The notes under the pieces were generated by a model, which was not told the DNA's origin, made no database searches, and saw only the letters and a program-made list of their open reading frames with translations. The position numbers and the translations under genes were made by a program. A stretch of DNA of 64,000 bases from Fidelibacterota bacterium. Lineage in GTDB: Bacteria > Fidelibacterota > UBA8477 > JABMPR01. Shown here one piece after another: positions 42,214 through 51,328 of the stretch; the first letter of the stretch is position 1, and every line of letters begins with the position of its first letter. The stretch is taken from contig JABHBL010000074.1 in assembly GCA_018673925.1 (NCBI GenBank), forward strand, positions 40,447 to 104,446, read 5' to 3'.

Positions 42214-42852
42214 CTAACTATCGAATTTTTCCTGCGCCAGGATGACAGCATCAACCATTTTGGGATCGTCGACTATCTGTTCATCCGGCTCTAGAAAGAG
42301 ATCATGAACCTTGATTGCCATAATGGCTAATTGGGTCGGGTTACCTGGTAGTGCATCCGGAGGAAACAGTTTTGATTTGTGCGTCAAAAATGAAGCGGCC
42401 TTATGAACTGCTTTGTGTTCATTGATTTCATCAGCTTCTGAAAGATTAAATTTCCAGCGTTGAATCTGTTGCGTGATGAGGACCTTCTCTTTACCACTTA
42501 TCTGAATACCAGTCGCTGGAAATATCCTGCAATCATAACTGCGGCAGGTCGCGGGACGGTGATCATAGATGGAACAGACCCCATCTCTCAGCATGGGACA
42601 GTGACCCTTCTCATCATATCCCATAAGCACATTCCCCTCAGGCAAACCAGGAGCAGGAAACAATAATTCATCTGGAATATGAGACAGGCTACTCAATTCG
42701 TCTGGTTTGATATGAATAAAATAGGAGGATCGGCAACAGGCATTGCATTCCCCACATGGTACATCGGTCTCAGCATCATTTCTCAACGCTGTGTGCGTGT
42801 CACTAAGCCAATTTGAGAAATTACCTGCTTCTAAGTCCTGAGGTTCTGGCAT
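42214..42852 (-). CDS. YkgJ family cysteine-cluster protein
   Basis: 212 residues. CGECNACCRSSYF, HCPMLRDGVCSIYDHRPATC and RSYDCRIFPA make the cysteine cluster of YkgJ/UPF0153, likely binding zinc or iron-sulfur. The start at ATG 42852 is after the overlapping zinc ribbon gene's end; GTG at 42873 is an alternative. Confidence 0.83.
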   Translation of the reverse strand: MPEPQDLEAGNFSNWLSDTHTALRNDAETDVPCGECNACCRSSYFIHIKPDELSSLSHIPDELLFPAPGLPEGNVLMGYDEKGHCPMLRDGVCSIYDHRPATCRSYDCRIFPATGIQISGKEKVLITQQIQRWKFNLSEADEINEHKAVHKAASFLTHKSKLFPPDALPGNPTQLAIMAIKVHDLFLEPDEQIVDDPKMVDAVILAQEKFDS

Positions 42853-42857
42853 AGAAT

Positions 42858-43385
42858 TTAGAAGGCACCCCACTTTTGTTTGCCTGGGATATAATAGGAT
42901 GGTAGTAGAAAGCGAAACATCTTGGCTATACTACCTGCCCTATCTGCCTTCTCCTGACTTTCTTCCAACATCTTTTCCAATTCCTCACCAAAGGCATCAT
43001 CAAAAAAGCCCTCAGCAGCTTTGGTTCGATCAGCTTCTGTCTTGAATTGGTTTCTTATTTGACCCAGTTCACCTGCATCCAGCCAAAAGCCGCCGCAATT
43101 ACCACACTCATCTACTTCCACATCCCGTTTAATGCTCATGAAATGCTTCATCATGGTCACGCCGTTACATTTGGGACAGGGTCGTTTTTTTGTATAGTCG
43201 ACTGAAACACCTGGATTCTTTTCAAACTGCAGTAGGGCTTCTCCGGCAGCTTCATGCCTCTCATCGACCCGTTTTAGCTCATAGTTATCGAACCAGAGGC
43301 CACCACAACCATTTTTACAGACATCAACTGTGATCTCACCAACTTTTGTTGCTACAAGTGTATTGGCACATGCCGGACATTTCAT
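42858..43385 (-). CDS. Double zinc-ribbon protein (zf-TFIIB)
   Basis: 175 residues. Two copies of the TFIIB-type ribbon: MKCPACANTLVATKVG with CKNGCGGLWFD, and PCPKCNGVTMMKHF with CGNCGGFWLDAGEL. The fold binds zinc; the role is unknown. Transcribed just before the YkgJ gene. Confidence 0.88.
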   Translation of the reverse strand: MKCPACANTLVATKVGEITVDVCKNGCGGLWFDNYELKRVDERHEAAGEALLQFEKNPGVSVDYTKKRPCPKCNGVTMMKHFMSIKRDVEVDECGNCGGFWLDAGELGQIRNQFKTEADRTKAAEGFFDDAFGEELEKMLEESQEKADRAGSIAKMFRFLLPSYYIPGKQKWGAF

Positions 43386-43483
43386 CTCAAACCCCTATCT
43401 TGTGTATTGATTTAACTATAATTATTCGATGGATAATTTCCCGTTTAAACCAGCGTATCAAAGCTAAAATTTTCTAAAGAGGA

Positions 43484-43849
43484 TTAATCATCATCTCGAT
43501 AAACAGTTTCTGGAGAAAATGCAGGTAAACAAACTGCAACATATTCGGCGCCTTCATCCCCAGGGGTACTATAACGTACCCACTCCCCTGGATCAGTGAT
43601 AATTGATTGTCCCGCCATGACATCGTACGCACCACCAGTATATTCAACATGAAGTTGTCCCTTCAAAACCAAGGTTATCTCCATAAATTCTGGTCGCTGA
43701 CCTGGTTCCACCCATCCGCCAGGTGCCACCATGCGAGCCACACTCACCTCGCCATGGTTCGAGTTGACATGACCCACGAATTCTTCAATCCGTTTAGGTT
43801 TATTTCCTGCAGATTCAATGATTGTCGGCGAATTTATTATTCTTGGCAT
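43484..43849 (-). CDS. Cupin-domain protein
   Basis: 121 residues, single cupin barrel: VEPGQRPEFMEITLVLKGQL and YDVMAGQSIITDPGEWV. Often such proteins act with transport or sugar metabolism. Divides the D-aminoacylase and zinc-ribbon genes. Confidence 0.8.
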   Translation of the reverse strand: MPRIINSPTIIESAGNKPKRIEEFVGHVNSNHGEVSVARMVAPGGWVEPGQRPEFMEITLVLKGQLHVEYTGGAYDVMAGQSIITDPGEWVRYSTPGDEGAEYVAVCLPAFSPETVYRDDD

Positions 43850-43882
43850 ATGGTAATTTACCCTCTCATGATTTTCGCGGGT

Positions 43883-45424
43883 TTAACGTTTTCTTAGCAT
43901 TTTTCCAGGACGCTGTTCTGTGAATTCACCCTCTGACCGAACATTTTTCCCATTTATGATGACCCTGTCAAATCCGCTTGCCAGTTCATGAGGATTCTCA
44001 AAGGTAGCCATATCTTTTATATGATCCGAATCAAAGACCAGGATATCAGCAAAGAAGCCCTCTTTTATTAGCCCTCTTTTTTGCTCAACCAGACCAACTG
44101 TCATAGCAGGTAGTCCTGACATTTTGAAGATAGCCTCCTCAAGCGTCAGCAATTTTTTCTCATTCACATAATAGCGAATAACTTTTGCAAAGGATCCATA
44201 GCCCCGGGGGTGTCTCATGGTAGGACTTCCATCTGAGCCAGCCATGATATGGGGATCCAGAAATAGTCGATCCTGGAGCTCTTGATCCATAACAAAATAG
44301 GCTCCACTCGCCCCTTTCGGTCCTATGTCATCAATGAGTACATCTTCAAAAGATTTTCCCAATTCTGTGGCAACCTGCTTCAGTGTCTTTCCCGCCCAGG
44401 GGGCTGTTCCAAAAAGGGTGGCTTCGGGACCATTACGTTTGTTAATCCGCTTATGTAAATAGCTGGCCAGTTCATCACGTTGAGTGCGAACCACCTCCTC
44501 ATAATTGAAGGGAGGTTTTGCCCAATCTGGAAAAACAATTCCAATACCTGTATAGCTTGCCAGATAGGGATACATGTCAGCAGTTACCGATACACCTCGC
44601 TGGCGGGCATCATGCATTTGCTGCAAGATTTCCTCAGCCCTTGCTCCACCATGTCCATAAACAACTTTTAAATGGGATATATTAACTGCACAATTTCCTC
44701 TTTCTCCCTGTTCGATGAGCTCGGCAATAGAATTTTGAACAACCTCATCGTCCTCATTACGTGTATGACTACTGATTACGCCAACTCTTTTCCCGACGGG
44801 CCTGGCGATGGCAATCAGTTCATTTAATTTTGAGAAAGACCCAGGTTGATATTCAAGTCCTGTTGATAGTCCAAAGCACCCGGCATTAAGTGCCTCATCG
44901 ACCAGTCTGGCCATTTTCCTTCTGTCCCTATATGAAGGTTCTGGATCAAGTTCTACACCAGCTTGATTCCGAATGCTGCCATGACCAACATAGGTGCCAA
45001 TATTTATTCCTAATGCGGCTGCATCCACATCATTCATCCATTCAGATATATTCTCACGACTAACCCCATCCTGCCCTAAAAAGATGGTGGTCACTCCCAT
45101 GGCTGAAAAATTCTTGAATTCTGGTGTTCTTAATGGATTGCCATGGGCATGATTATCAATAAAACCTGGAGTCACGACCATATCGGTAGCATCTATGATT
45201 TGTTTTACTGTGATTGACTCTGGATCCACATCCCCGATCTGAACAATCTGCTCTCCCATAACCAGTATATCAGCTCGGAAACCAGGATTCCCACTACCAT
45301 CAATGATAGTTCCATTCTGAATGAGGATATCATAGTTGTTTTTATCTGTCATAAAATCTTGCCCCCTGATCGTCATGATGGAAACCAGTGACGATGTTAG
45401 CACTATTTTCAAAAGTATTCTCAT
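43883..45424 (-). CDS. N-acyl-D-amino-acid deacylase (D-aminoacylase family)
   Basis: 513 residues with a signal peptide (MRILLKIVLTSSLVSIMTIRG). ILIQNGTIIDGSGNPGFRAD, VTPGFIDNHAHGNPLR (His-x-His), GVISSHTRNEDDEV and the late SDGSPTMRHPRGYGSF fit the D-aminoacylase family. The usual HxHxD reads HAHGN here. Exported enzyme that would cut acyl-D-amino acids; active or not unknown. Confidence 0.85.
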   Translation of the reverse strand: MRILLKIVLTSSLVSIMTIRGQDFMTDKNNYDILIQNGTIIDGSGNPGFRADILVMGEQIVQIGDVDPESITVKQIIDATDMVVTPGFIDNHAHGNPLRTPEFKNFSAMGVTTIFLGQDGVSRENISEWMNDVDAAALGINIGTYVGHGSIRNQAGVELDPEPSYRDRRKMARLVDEALNAGCFGLSTGLEYQPGSFSKLNELIAIARPVGKRVGVISSHTRNEDDEVVQNSIAELIEQGERGNCAVNISHLKVVYGHGGARAEEILQQMHDARQRGVSVTADMYPYLASYTGIGIVFPDWAKPPFNYEEVVRTQRDELASYLHKRINKRNGPEATLFGTAPWAGKTLKQVATELGKSFEDVLIDDIGPKGASGAYFVMDQELQDRLFLDPHIMAGSDGSPTMRHPRGYGSFAKVIRYYVNEKKLLTLEEAIFKMSGLPAMTVGLVEQKRGLIKEGFFADILVFDSDHIKDMATFENPHELASGFDRVIINGKNVRSEGEFTEQRPGKMLRKR

Positions 45425-45507
45425 GAATCCCTCCCGGGGAACGCTTCAATCAGCTCTACGCAATGAATCGTCAGAAATATCCACTAGGGTGCGGATATCA
45501 GTATTTA

Positions 45508-47862
45508 TTATTTCAACAGTAAAATTTTGTGTGTCGTAGTGAAGTTTCCCTGCACCAGTTTTACGAAATAAATTCCGGCTGAAACGTTACTTCCGGACTC
45601 ATCCAAACCATTCCATGCGATAGAATTTTCACCACTACTTTTAACACCCGTCACCAACTTTTTTATTTCCCTACCGTTTAGGTCAAGGATGACCAGCTCT
45701 ATAAATCCACTTTCAGGAAGCTTGTATCGCAAGATGGTTTCAGCATTGAAAGGGTTGGGATAATTATTAAGATAAAAGTTCTCCGGGACGACTTGAGTCA
45801 CAATTAAATCAACGGTACCATTAGATGCACCGGGGCTTGGATTGTCAAAATTAACCCAGTCCATACCACCATCTGGAGATCTTCCATATGAAACATCTTG
45901 TTGCTGGGGACCAAAATTCAATGCATCAATTATGGTGAGTCCATCTGTATCGACCAGCGCTATAAACTCTCCATGTCGACTCAATTTAAAATTGCAATGC
46001 AGGTCGGCCTGCTCCTGATCCTCGTCACACCAGACCAGCAAATATCCGTCTGCCTCTAGTGCCACACCACCAAAAGGAAACATCCATTTTGTGAGATTAG
46101 TAGCATCATCTGTGAGATACATGCCACCTAGATAGATAGGTGATGAACCAGTATTAAATATTTCCAGCCAATCATCGTATTCACCTGCTGCATCAGGATT
46201 TGCAGTCACATTGTCCGCTAAGAATTCATTTATGCGCAAGGGATTCAATGAACTCCCTGGTACCTGGATGTATTCAAAATCACTGCGTGGATAAAGCATG
46301 TTTTGTCCATTCAGATCCACAGCACCAACCTGAAACCTGCCATGACCCAATTCACCCAAGGGAGGAATAACACCCACCCATCGATCTGATTCTTCAATGG
46401 ATTGCGGGTTTTCAAGTGGTGTAAAATGCATTGGGTATGACATCACCACGTTCAAAACTCCAGGGTGATAGGCAATGGTTAAACTATCAATACCCACATC
46501 GCTAAATGCTGCCACGCTTACATATATACTATCATCTGGTCCAGGTATGAGAGGCCAGTATTGCAGATCATAAATAATGGGAGGAGCCGTTTCGTATACA
46601 AGCTGGTTATCTAATGATGCGTGACGTTCATTAGTGAACTGTTTGAGTCCCTTTTTGACATGCTGGTTGGCATAAGGGTTGTGTGAATAGGATTGGTGAA
46701 AATCAGGAATGCTAAATCCATAGTCCAACATTCTGAATGTATCAAGTTCAGCCCAGGGAGCAATAATTGCCTTCAGATTATCCAGATGTGATTCCCACAG
46801 ACTTAGATCGGTGATATTATCTCGGTAATACTCCAGAATGTGTGTGTATAAATTTCGATACTGGGTATTGCCCATGATTTCTTCCATGAGTGGTCGAGAA
46901 CCAGGACTATTGCCCTGGGACTCTTCGATGGTCATAAAGCTATATGGATTCACCTGAGTCCAATCCACATTAAACCAATCAATACCGAAACTATTGTCAT
47001 AGTCATAGGGAATAAATCGAATCCGATCCAGTCTGGGATCATGATACAGGTAGTAATTGTTTCTCAGAAACCAGTAATCATCCCAATTACCCATAAGGAC
47101 ATTCATGGCAGCATATTTCAGAACATCTGGAACCACCAGTACCTGTTCCAACGAATCAGGTAATAGTGTAGGGGGGGTATCGTGAAGAATGGTGATCAAT
47201 CTGGCTAGCTCACTATAATCATATTGATCTTCATTGGTTTTCAATTCGTATGGACGTGTTTCATCCTGATAAGGATGATAATCACTGGCGTTGGGTCCCC
47301 TATAAGTGAGATCTGCAGGCCAGAGGCATTTCCACAGATTTCCCGCATCATCTTCGAAATGATTTTTTAGAAATTCCTCATCAATATGCTCTACGGAAAT
47401 GTAGAGACCGTAATAGACATCATTGATGTAAACGGCACAGTGGGCAGCTCTGGTGGTGGCCATACCATTCTTTTGATAATGATCCCAGGCTATTTTGCTA
47501 CGCATAATGGAGGGGTCATTGTGCTCTCCATTCAGATTCAATTTTTCCACATCGTAAAATTTGCGTCCAGGTTCAAAAGTATTGAAGGAAAGCTTGAATG
47601 ATTTTTTTTGGGCATTTCTTGAGGTGTTGCCCCTGAGGCGAAAACCAACATTTTCGATGGTTTCATCAATAAAAGCATTGCTGAAATGGACAGTTGAAAG
47701 GTGCATGGAGTCACTCTGCACATGGTCATACATCCAGATGAGACCCTCTGGTTCCATAGTTATTTCGATGATGGCAACCTGACTGTCATCGTATAGCAAA
47801 TCAAGGTCATTGGCAGTCAGAATCAGAGGAAGCAGCAGGAGGAGTCTAATACTGATTTGCAT
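45508..47862 (-). CDS. Secreted CotH-like kinase protein with lamin-tail and T9SS sorting domains
   Basis: 784 residues. Signal peptide, then a CotH domain: FRLRGNTSRNAQKKSFKLSF, KLNLNGEHNDPSIMRSKIAW and FIPYDYDNSFGIDW. CotH is a spore-coat protein kinase in Bacillus; its FCB relatives are secreted with unknown substrate. Residues about 585-710 are a lamin-tail domain (LRINEFLADNVTANPDAAGE, DWLEIFNTGSSPIYL), and the end is a sorting domain (NYPNPFNAETILRY). Confidence 0.87.
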   Translation of the reverse strand: MQISIRLLLLLPLILTANDLDLLYDDSQVAIIEITMEPEGLIWMYDHVQSDSMHLSTVHFSNAFIDETIENVGFRLRGNTSRNAQKKSFKLSFNTFEPGRKFYDVEKLNLNGEHNDPSIMRSKIAWDHYQKNGMATTRAAHCAVYINDVYYGLYISVEHIDEEFLKNHFEDDAGNLWKCLWPADLTYRGPNASDYHPYQDETRPYELKTNEDQYDYSELARLITILHDTPPTLLPDSLEQVLVVPDVLKYAAMNVLMGNWDDYWFLRNNYYLYHDPRLDRIRFIPYDYDNSFGIDWFNVDWTQVNPYSFMTIEESQGNSPGSRPLMEEIMGNTQYRNLYTHILEYYRDNITDLSLWESHLDNLKAIIAPWAELDTFRMLDYGFSIPDFHQSYSHNPYANQHVKKGLKQFTNERHASLDNQLVYETAPPIIYDLQYWPLIPGPDDSIYVSVAAFSDVGIDSLTIAYHPGVLNVVMSYPMHFTPLENPQSIEESDRWVGVIPPLGELGHGRFQVGAVDLNGQNMLYPRSDFEYIQVPGSSLNPLRINEFLADNVTANPDAAGEYDDWLEIFNTGSSPIYLGGMYLTDDATNLTKWMFPFGGVALEADGYLLVWCDEDQEQADLHCNFKLSRHGEFIALVDTDGLTIIDALNFGPQQQDVSYGRSPDGGMDWVNFDNPSPGASNGTVDLIVTQVVPENFYLNNYPNPFNAETILRYKLPESGFIELVILDLNGREIKKLVTGVKSSGENSIAWNGLDESGSNVSAGIYFVKLVQGNFTTTHKILLLK

Positions 47863-47984
47863 GCCAATAATCTAGGCATGATCCTGACTTCAAAAACGAT
47901 TTGTTCATGTGGATCAACAGATTCCGATGGTTGGAACGTTCCTAGCCATCAGCCGCAGGGCAGGCTAAAAGTTCCCGGGAGAAA

Positions 47985-48929
47985 TTATGGTTTTACTTCG
48001 GTAAGATGAACTTTTCGGGCAGTGACAATTCCGATATTCAGTTCAAAACCTATAATGATGGCAAGGGCATAACAAAAAATCATCAGCATGATAATGGGGA
48101 GGGTTCCTATGGAACCATATAGTGCATTATAACGACTGAAATGATCAATATAGAATCCGAAGCCTGTGGTGATCAAAATTGACAGAGCGGTCGCCAGGCT
48201 TGCCCCAGCTGAAATGAATCTATACTGGCTTTTTTTGGAAGGACCCCAATAATACAAAAAGGAGTAGGCGAAATAGAAAACACCCAGGATGACAACCCAC
48301 TTACCGATATTTACCATGTAATAGAGCCAACCTTGTATCATGAGTTCCTTGAGGACCAGGAAATCCATCAGTCGATGAGTAATGGTCATGAGAGAAACAC
48401 CTATTGTGACCAGGGAGACCAGGGAAACCATAAGAATGAATGCAATGGCTCTTTGCATCAACCAACTCCGGCTTTCCTCAACATGAATTGAAACATTAAA
48501 TGCATCGATGAGCGCAACAATGCCATTGGTTGAGAATACCAAAGCAAGGGCGAAACCAAATGACAATAAACCACCATGTTTGATGGTAATGATATCTTCA
48601 ATGATCCTTTGGACCACCACATAGGTACTGGCTGGCAATATGGATTGGATCATCAGAAGCAAATCACTTTGGAAGTCATCAATGGGAATGAGTGGTATGA
48701 GGGTGAAGAGAAAGAGGATGGCTGGAAATACAGCTAAAACCAGGTTGAATGAGACTGCTTCCGCTCTTGAAATCACACGACCATCACGAATACCTCTAAA
48801 GAAAAATAAAAGTACATTAAAAACTGGAACCCGATCAAAACCAGGAAATGATACCTGCTTTGCCTTGTTTATGTAGGGAACTATCCAGCGAAACTGTTTT
48901 TTGTGATAAAAGTGATGCTGGTCATTCAT
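47985..48929 (-). CDS. yihY: YihY/BrkB family inner-membrane protein
   Basis: 314 residues with about six hydrophobic helices: GRVISRAEAVSFNLVLAVFP, ALVFSTNGIVALIDAFN, GASLATALSILITTGFGFYI and SIGTLPIIMLMIFCYALAII. The family was once called ribonuclease BN but is now viewed as a membrane protein of unclear role. Confidence 0.88.
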   Translation of the reverse strand: MNDQHHFYHKKQFRWIVPYINKAKQVSFPGFDRVPVFNVLLFFFRGIRDGRVISRAEAVSFNLVLAVFPAILFLFTLIPLIPIDDFQSDLLLMIQSILPASTYVVVQRIIEDIITIKHGGLLSFGFALALVFSTNGIVALIDAFNVSIHVEESRSWLMQRAIAFILMVSLVSLVTIGVSLMTITHRLMDFLVLKELMIQGWLYYMVNIGKWVVILGVFYFAYSFLYYWGPSKKSQYRFISAGASLATALSILITTGFGFYIDHFSRYNALYGSIGTLPIIMLMIFCYALAIIIGFELNIGIVTARKVHLTEVKP

Positions 48930-48997
48930 AATTATTCGGAGAACCTACAAAATAAAATTCTGCGATCAATTTCTTTTAACAGTAGGGTAGGATATAT

Positions 48998-49774
48998 CTA
49001 GAAGTTGTATTCCCGATTCAAGACCGCAGAGCGGGCTTCAACTACAGCGGCTTCCGCATTAAGCGTGATGGCTACGTAAATTTTTAAAATTGCTGAATAT
49101 TCCTCAAGTTTCAAGATAGTTTCACTCTCTCCGTGCCACTCGAGATGTTTATCGCCCTCAGCCATCTTTTCCTTGTATCTTTTTATTCTGGAATCAATCC
49201 GTTTAACTACAATTCGCGTGTAATTCTGTCTTCGATAGATATCATGAAGTTCTTTCATGAGGCGATTGTCAAGCATTTGAGGATTAAGAAGAAAAAGGTC
49301 ATTAATCTGGTCGCGCAAGGGATTGATCTTTGTGCCTTCTGTGGCGGCCTGGGCGTATAGTTTAGTCACTTCATTGATCAACCCGATGGTCTTTTCAGAA
49401 ATTCCGCTCACCCTATAATGTTTCATCTCCTCAAACCATTTTAGTTCGGAGCTTAAATGGTCAATGGTTTGTTGCTCAAAATGGGGAGCAATACTACGGA
49501 TTAATGTGACCAGATAGTTCATGTTGTCTATGAGCTGAGCCCGCAGACGACTACGCTTTTGTCTGGTACGTAGAACGGATTCAATGATTCTCACACTTAA
49601 CCATACTCCCAATAACTCTGTCCCGATATTGGGGACAATGGATTCCATAAAAATTGCTTCGGATTCCACGCCCTCCAGACCATTCATATAGTAAATCATC
49701 AAGCCCAGACCGATCCCGAATACGGGAATATCAATAAACGACCAACGGAAAAACCATTTTTTTAACAAATCCAT
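48998..49774 (-). CDS. Membrane protein of unknown function
   Basis: 258 residues. Two N-terminal helices (WSFIDIPVFGIGLGLMIYYM; GTELLGVWLSVRIIESVL) followed by a long helical, charged region with RTRQKRSRLRAQLID. It resembles no family I can name. Placed 10 bp after the esterase gene. Confidence 0.72.
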   Translation of the reverse strand: MDLLKKWFFRWSFIDIPVFGIGLGLMIYYMNGLEGVESEAIFMESIVPNIGTELLGVWLSVRIIESVLRTRQKRSRLRAQLIDNMNYLVTLIRSIAPHFEQQTIDHLSSELKWFEEMKHYRVSGISEKTIGLINEVTKLYAQAATEGTKINPLRDQINDLFLLNPQMLDNRLMKELHDIYRRQNYTRIVVKRIDSRIKRYKEKMAEGDKHLEWHGESETILKLEEYSAILKIYVAITLNAEAAVVEARSAVLNREYNF

Positions 49775-49784
49775 TTTTAAACCA

Positions 49785-51242
49785 TTATTTTAATATGAGC
49801 ATTTTACGAACCCCTGAATAGTACTCCGTGTCCAGTCGGTAAACATATACTCCACCGGCTAAATCACCTGCACTGAATGTAATCTCATATGAGCCTGAGT
49901 CTTGATGATTCTCAACCAGTGTGATTATTTCACGCCCCAGGATGTCATATACTTTGAGACTTACATTACTCTCTTGTTTAAGGTCATAGCTAATCGTTGT
50001 ATTCGGATTGAATGGATTGGGATAATTCTGCCTTAATACGAATTTCTGTGGAATTTCAGGTTCATCTTCAATGTAGGGATAGAAATATTTTAAGATATCA
50101 TCAACTCTAGCTCTCCAGAATCCCCAATTATGTCCCTCGGGATATTCAGCCCAATTGAAGGTATAGCCTTTGTCCAGAAGTATATCTCTCAACGATCGTA
50201 AATCCACATGTATGGGGTATTCATAGGTTCCCCAGATTGCATAAAATTTAATGTTTTTGTGAGGTCCATCTGCCAATAGTCTAAAAACATCATAGTATGG
50301 GCGGAATGCAGCCGAGTTGAGGCCACAATTGCCAAAAATATCTGAATACTGATACGCTATATAGGCACTAATGTTACCTCCATACGAAGGTCCTATAACC
50401 AGGCGTCCTTCAGGACTCTCAATTGTATTGTATAGGCTATCAATATGTGCGGTTAGGTGGGTAGCAAAAAATTCAGCATAGGTGTCCTTATGATCTGCTA
50501 AATATTCCTGGCCACGATTATATGGATTTACATAAACTGAAATTACCGGTTCGATTTCTTGATAGAACACAAGATTGTCAATGATGTTTTTGGCTCTTGC
50601 TCCATTAGGGCTCAAGTATCCATTCCCATCCTGGAAATAGACGACAGGATATCCGCCTTCTTTTAAGGAATCATACCCTGCAGGCAAATACGTATTTATA
50701 CGATAGGTCTTATCAACGCCATTGGCGAAATACTCTAGCTGAATCGTTTCCAATTGACCATCAGGCACAGATTCTATATCTTCAATCTCCCAAGGGTGCA
50801 CGTAGTCAGGCATAGCCAATTCAGATGCAGTGCTTATAAATCCTGTGGCAGGTCTAGGATTTTCACGGTCCCGCACAAATTCACCCTCAATTAAAAAGGC
50901 ATAATCAAACCGGGCATTTGATTCAAACACTTGTTGGTAATACCATAGTTTAGTGCTGTCTACATGATGGATGGGTCGTTTGAAACTTGCAGACCAATTA
51001 TTGAAATCACCACCGATGGCAACGTTATCTGCATTGCTGAGGTGAATAAATGTCACCAGTGAGTCATTAATTATAGGGATGGAGCCCTGGCGGGCTTGGG
51101 TCATGAAACTGTCGATAAGGGATTGTTTATCTGGCGGACTTGAGACAGTGTCAAGGGTTGCTAAAAGGGATTCAAATGGCGTCTGAGGAAATAGGCTCTG
51201 CATGCAGAACATCAAAAAGATCACTCGTAATAAAAGGTTCAT
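49785..51242 (-). CDS. Secreted esterase with N-terminal E-set and T9SS sorting domain
   Basis: 485 residues. Signal peptide, then a glycogen-binding-like domain (VAIGGDFNNWSASFKRPIHH), then a GxSxG esterase: VIGPSYGGNISAYIAYQ, YFQDGNGYLSP and GHNWGFWRARVDD near the end (catalytic His). The C-terminal NYPNPFNPNTTISYDL sorting domain follows. This type is the enterochelin esterase/FES group; it probably works on ester-linked polysaccharides or siderophores. Confidence 0.87.
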   Translation of the reverse strand: MNLLLRVIFLMFCMQSLFPQTPFESLLATLDTVSSPPDKQSLIDSFMTQARQGSIPIINDSLVTFIHLSNADNVAIGGDFNNWSASFKRPIHHVDSTKLWYYQQVFESNARFDYAFLIEGEFVRDRENPRPATGFISTASELAMPDYVHPWEIEDIESVPDGQLETIQLEYFANGVDKTYRINTYLPAGYDSLKEGGYPVVYFQDGNGYLSPNGARAKNIIDNLVFYQEIEPVISVYVNPYNRGQEYLADHKDTYAEFFATHLTAHIDSLYNTIESPEGRLVIGPSYGGNISAYIAYQYSDIFGNCGLNSAAFRPYYDVFRLLADGPHKNIKFYAIWGTYEYPIHVDLRSLRDILLDKGYTFNWAEYPEGHNWGFWRARVDDILKYFYPYIEDEPEIPQKFVLRQNYPNPFNPNTTISYDLKQESNVSLKVYDILGREIITLVENHQDSGSYEITFSAGDLAGGVYVYRLDTEYYSGVRKMLILK

Positions 51243-51328
51243 TGCTTCCCTCTATATTCAAGCCCCCTTTTTATGTTTGTCTATACGCTCAAATTTGACA
51301 CAAGCTGCCGGATCATCGGTTAATTATG

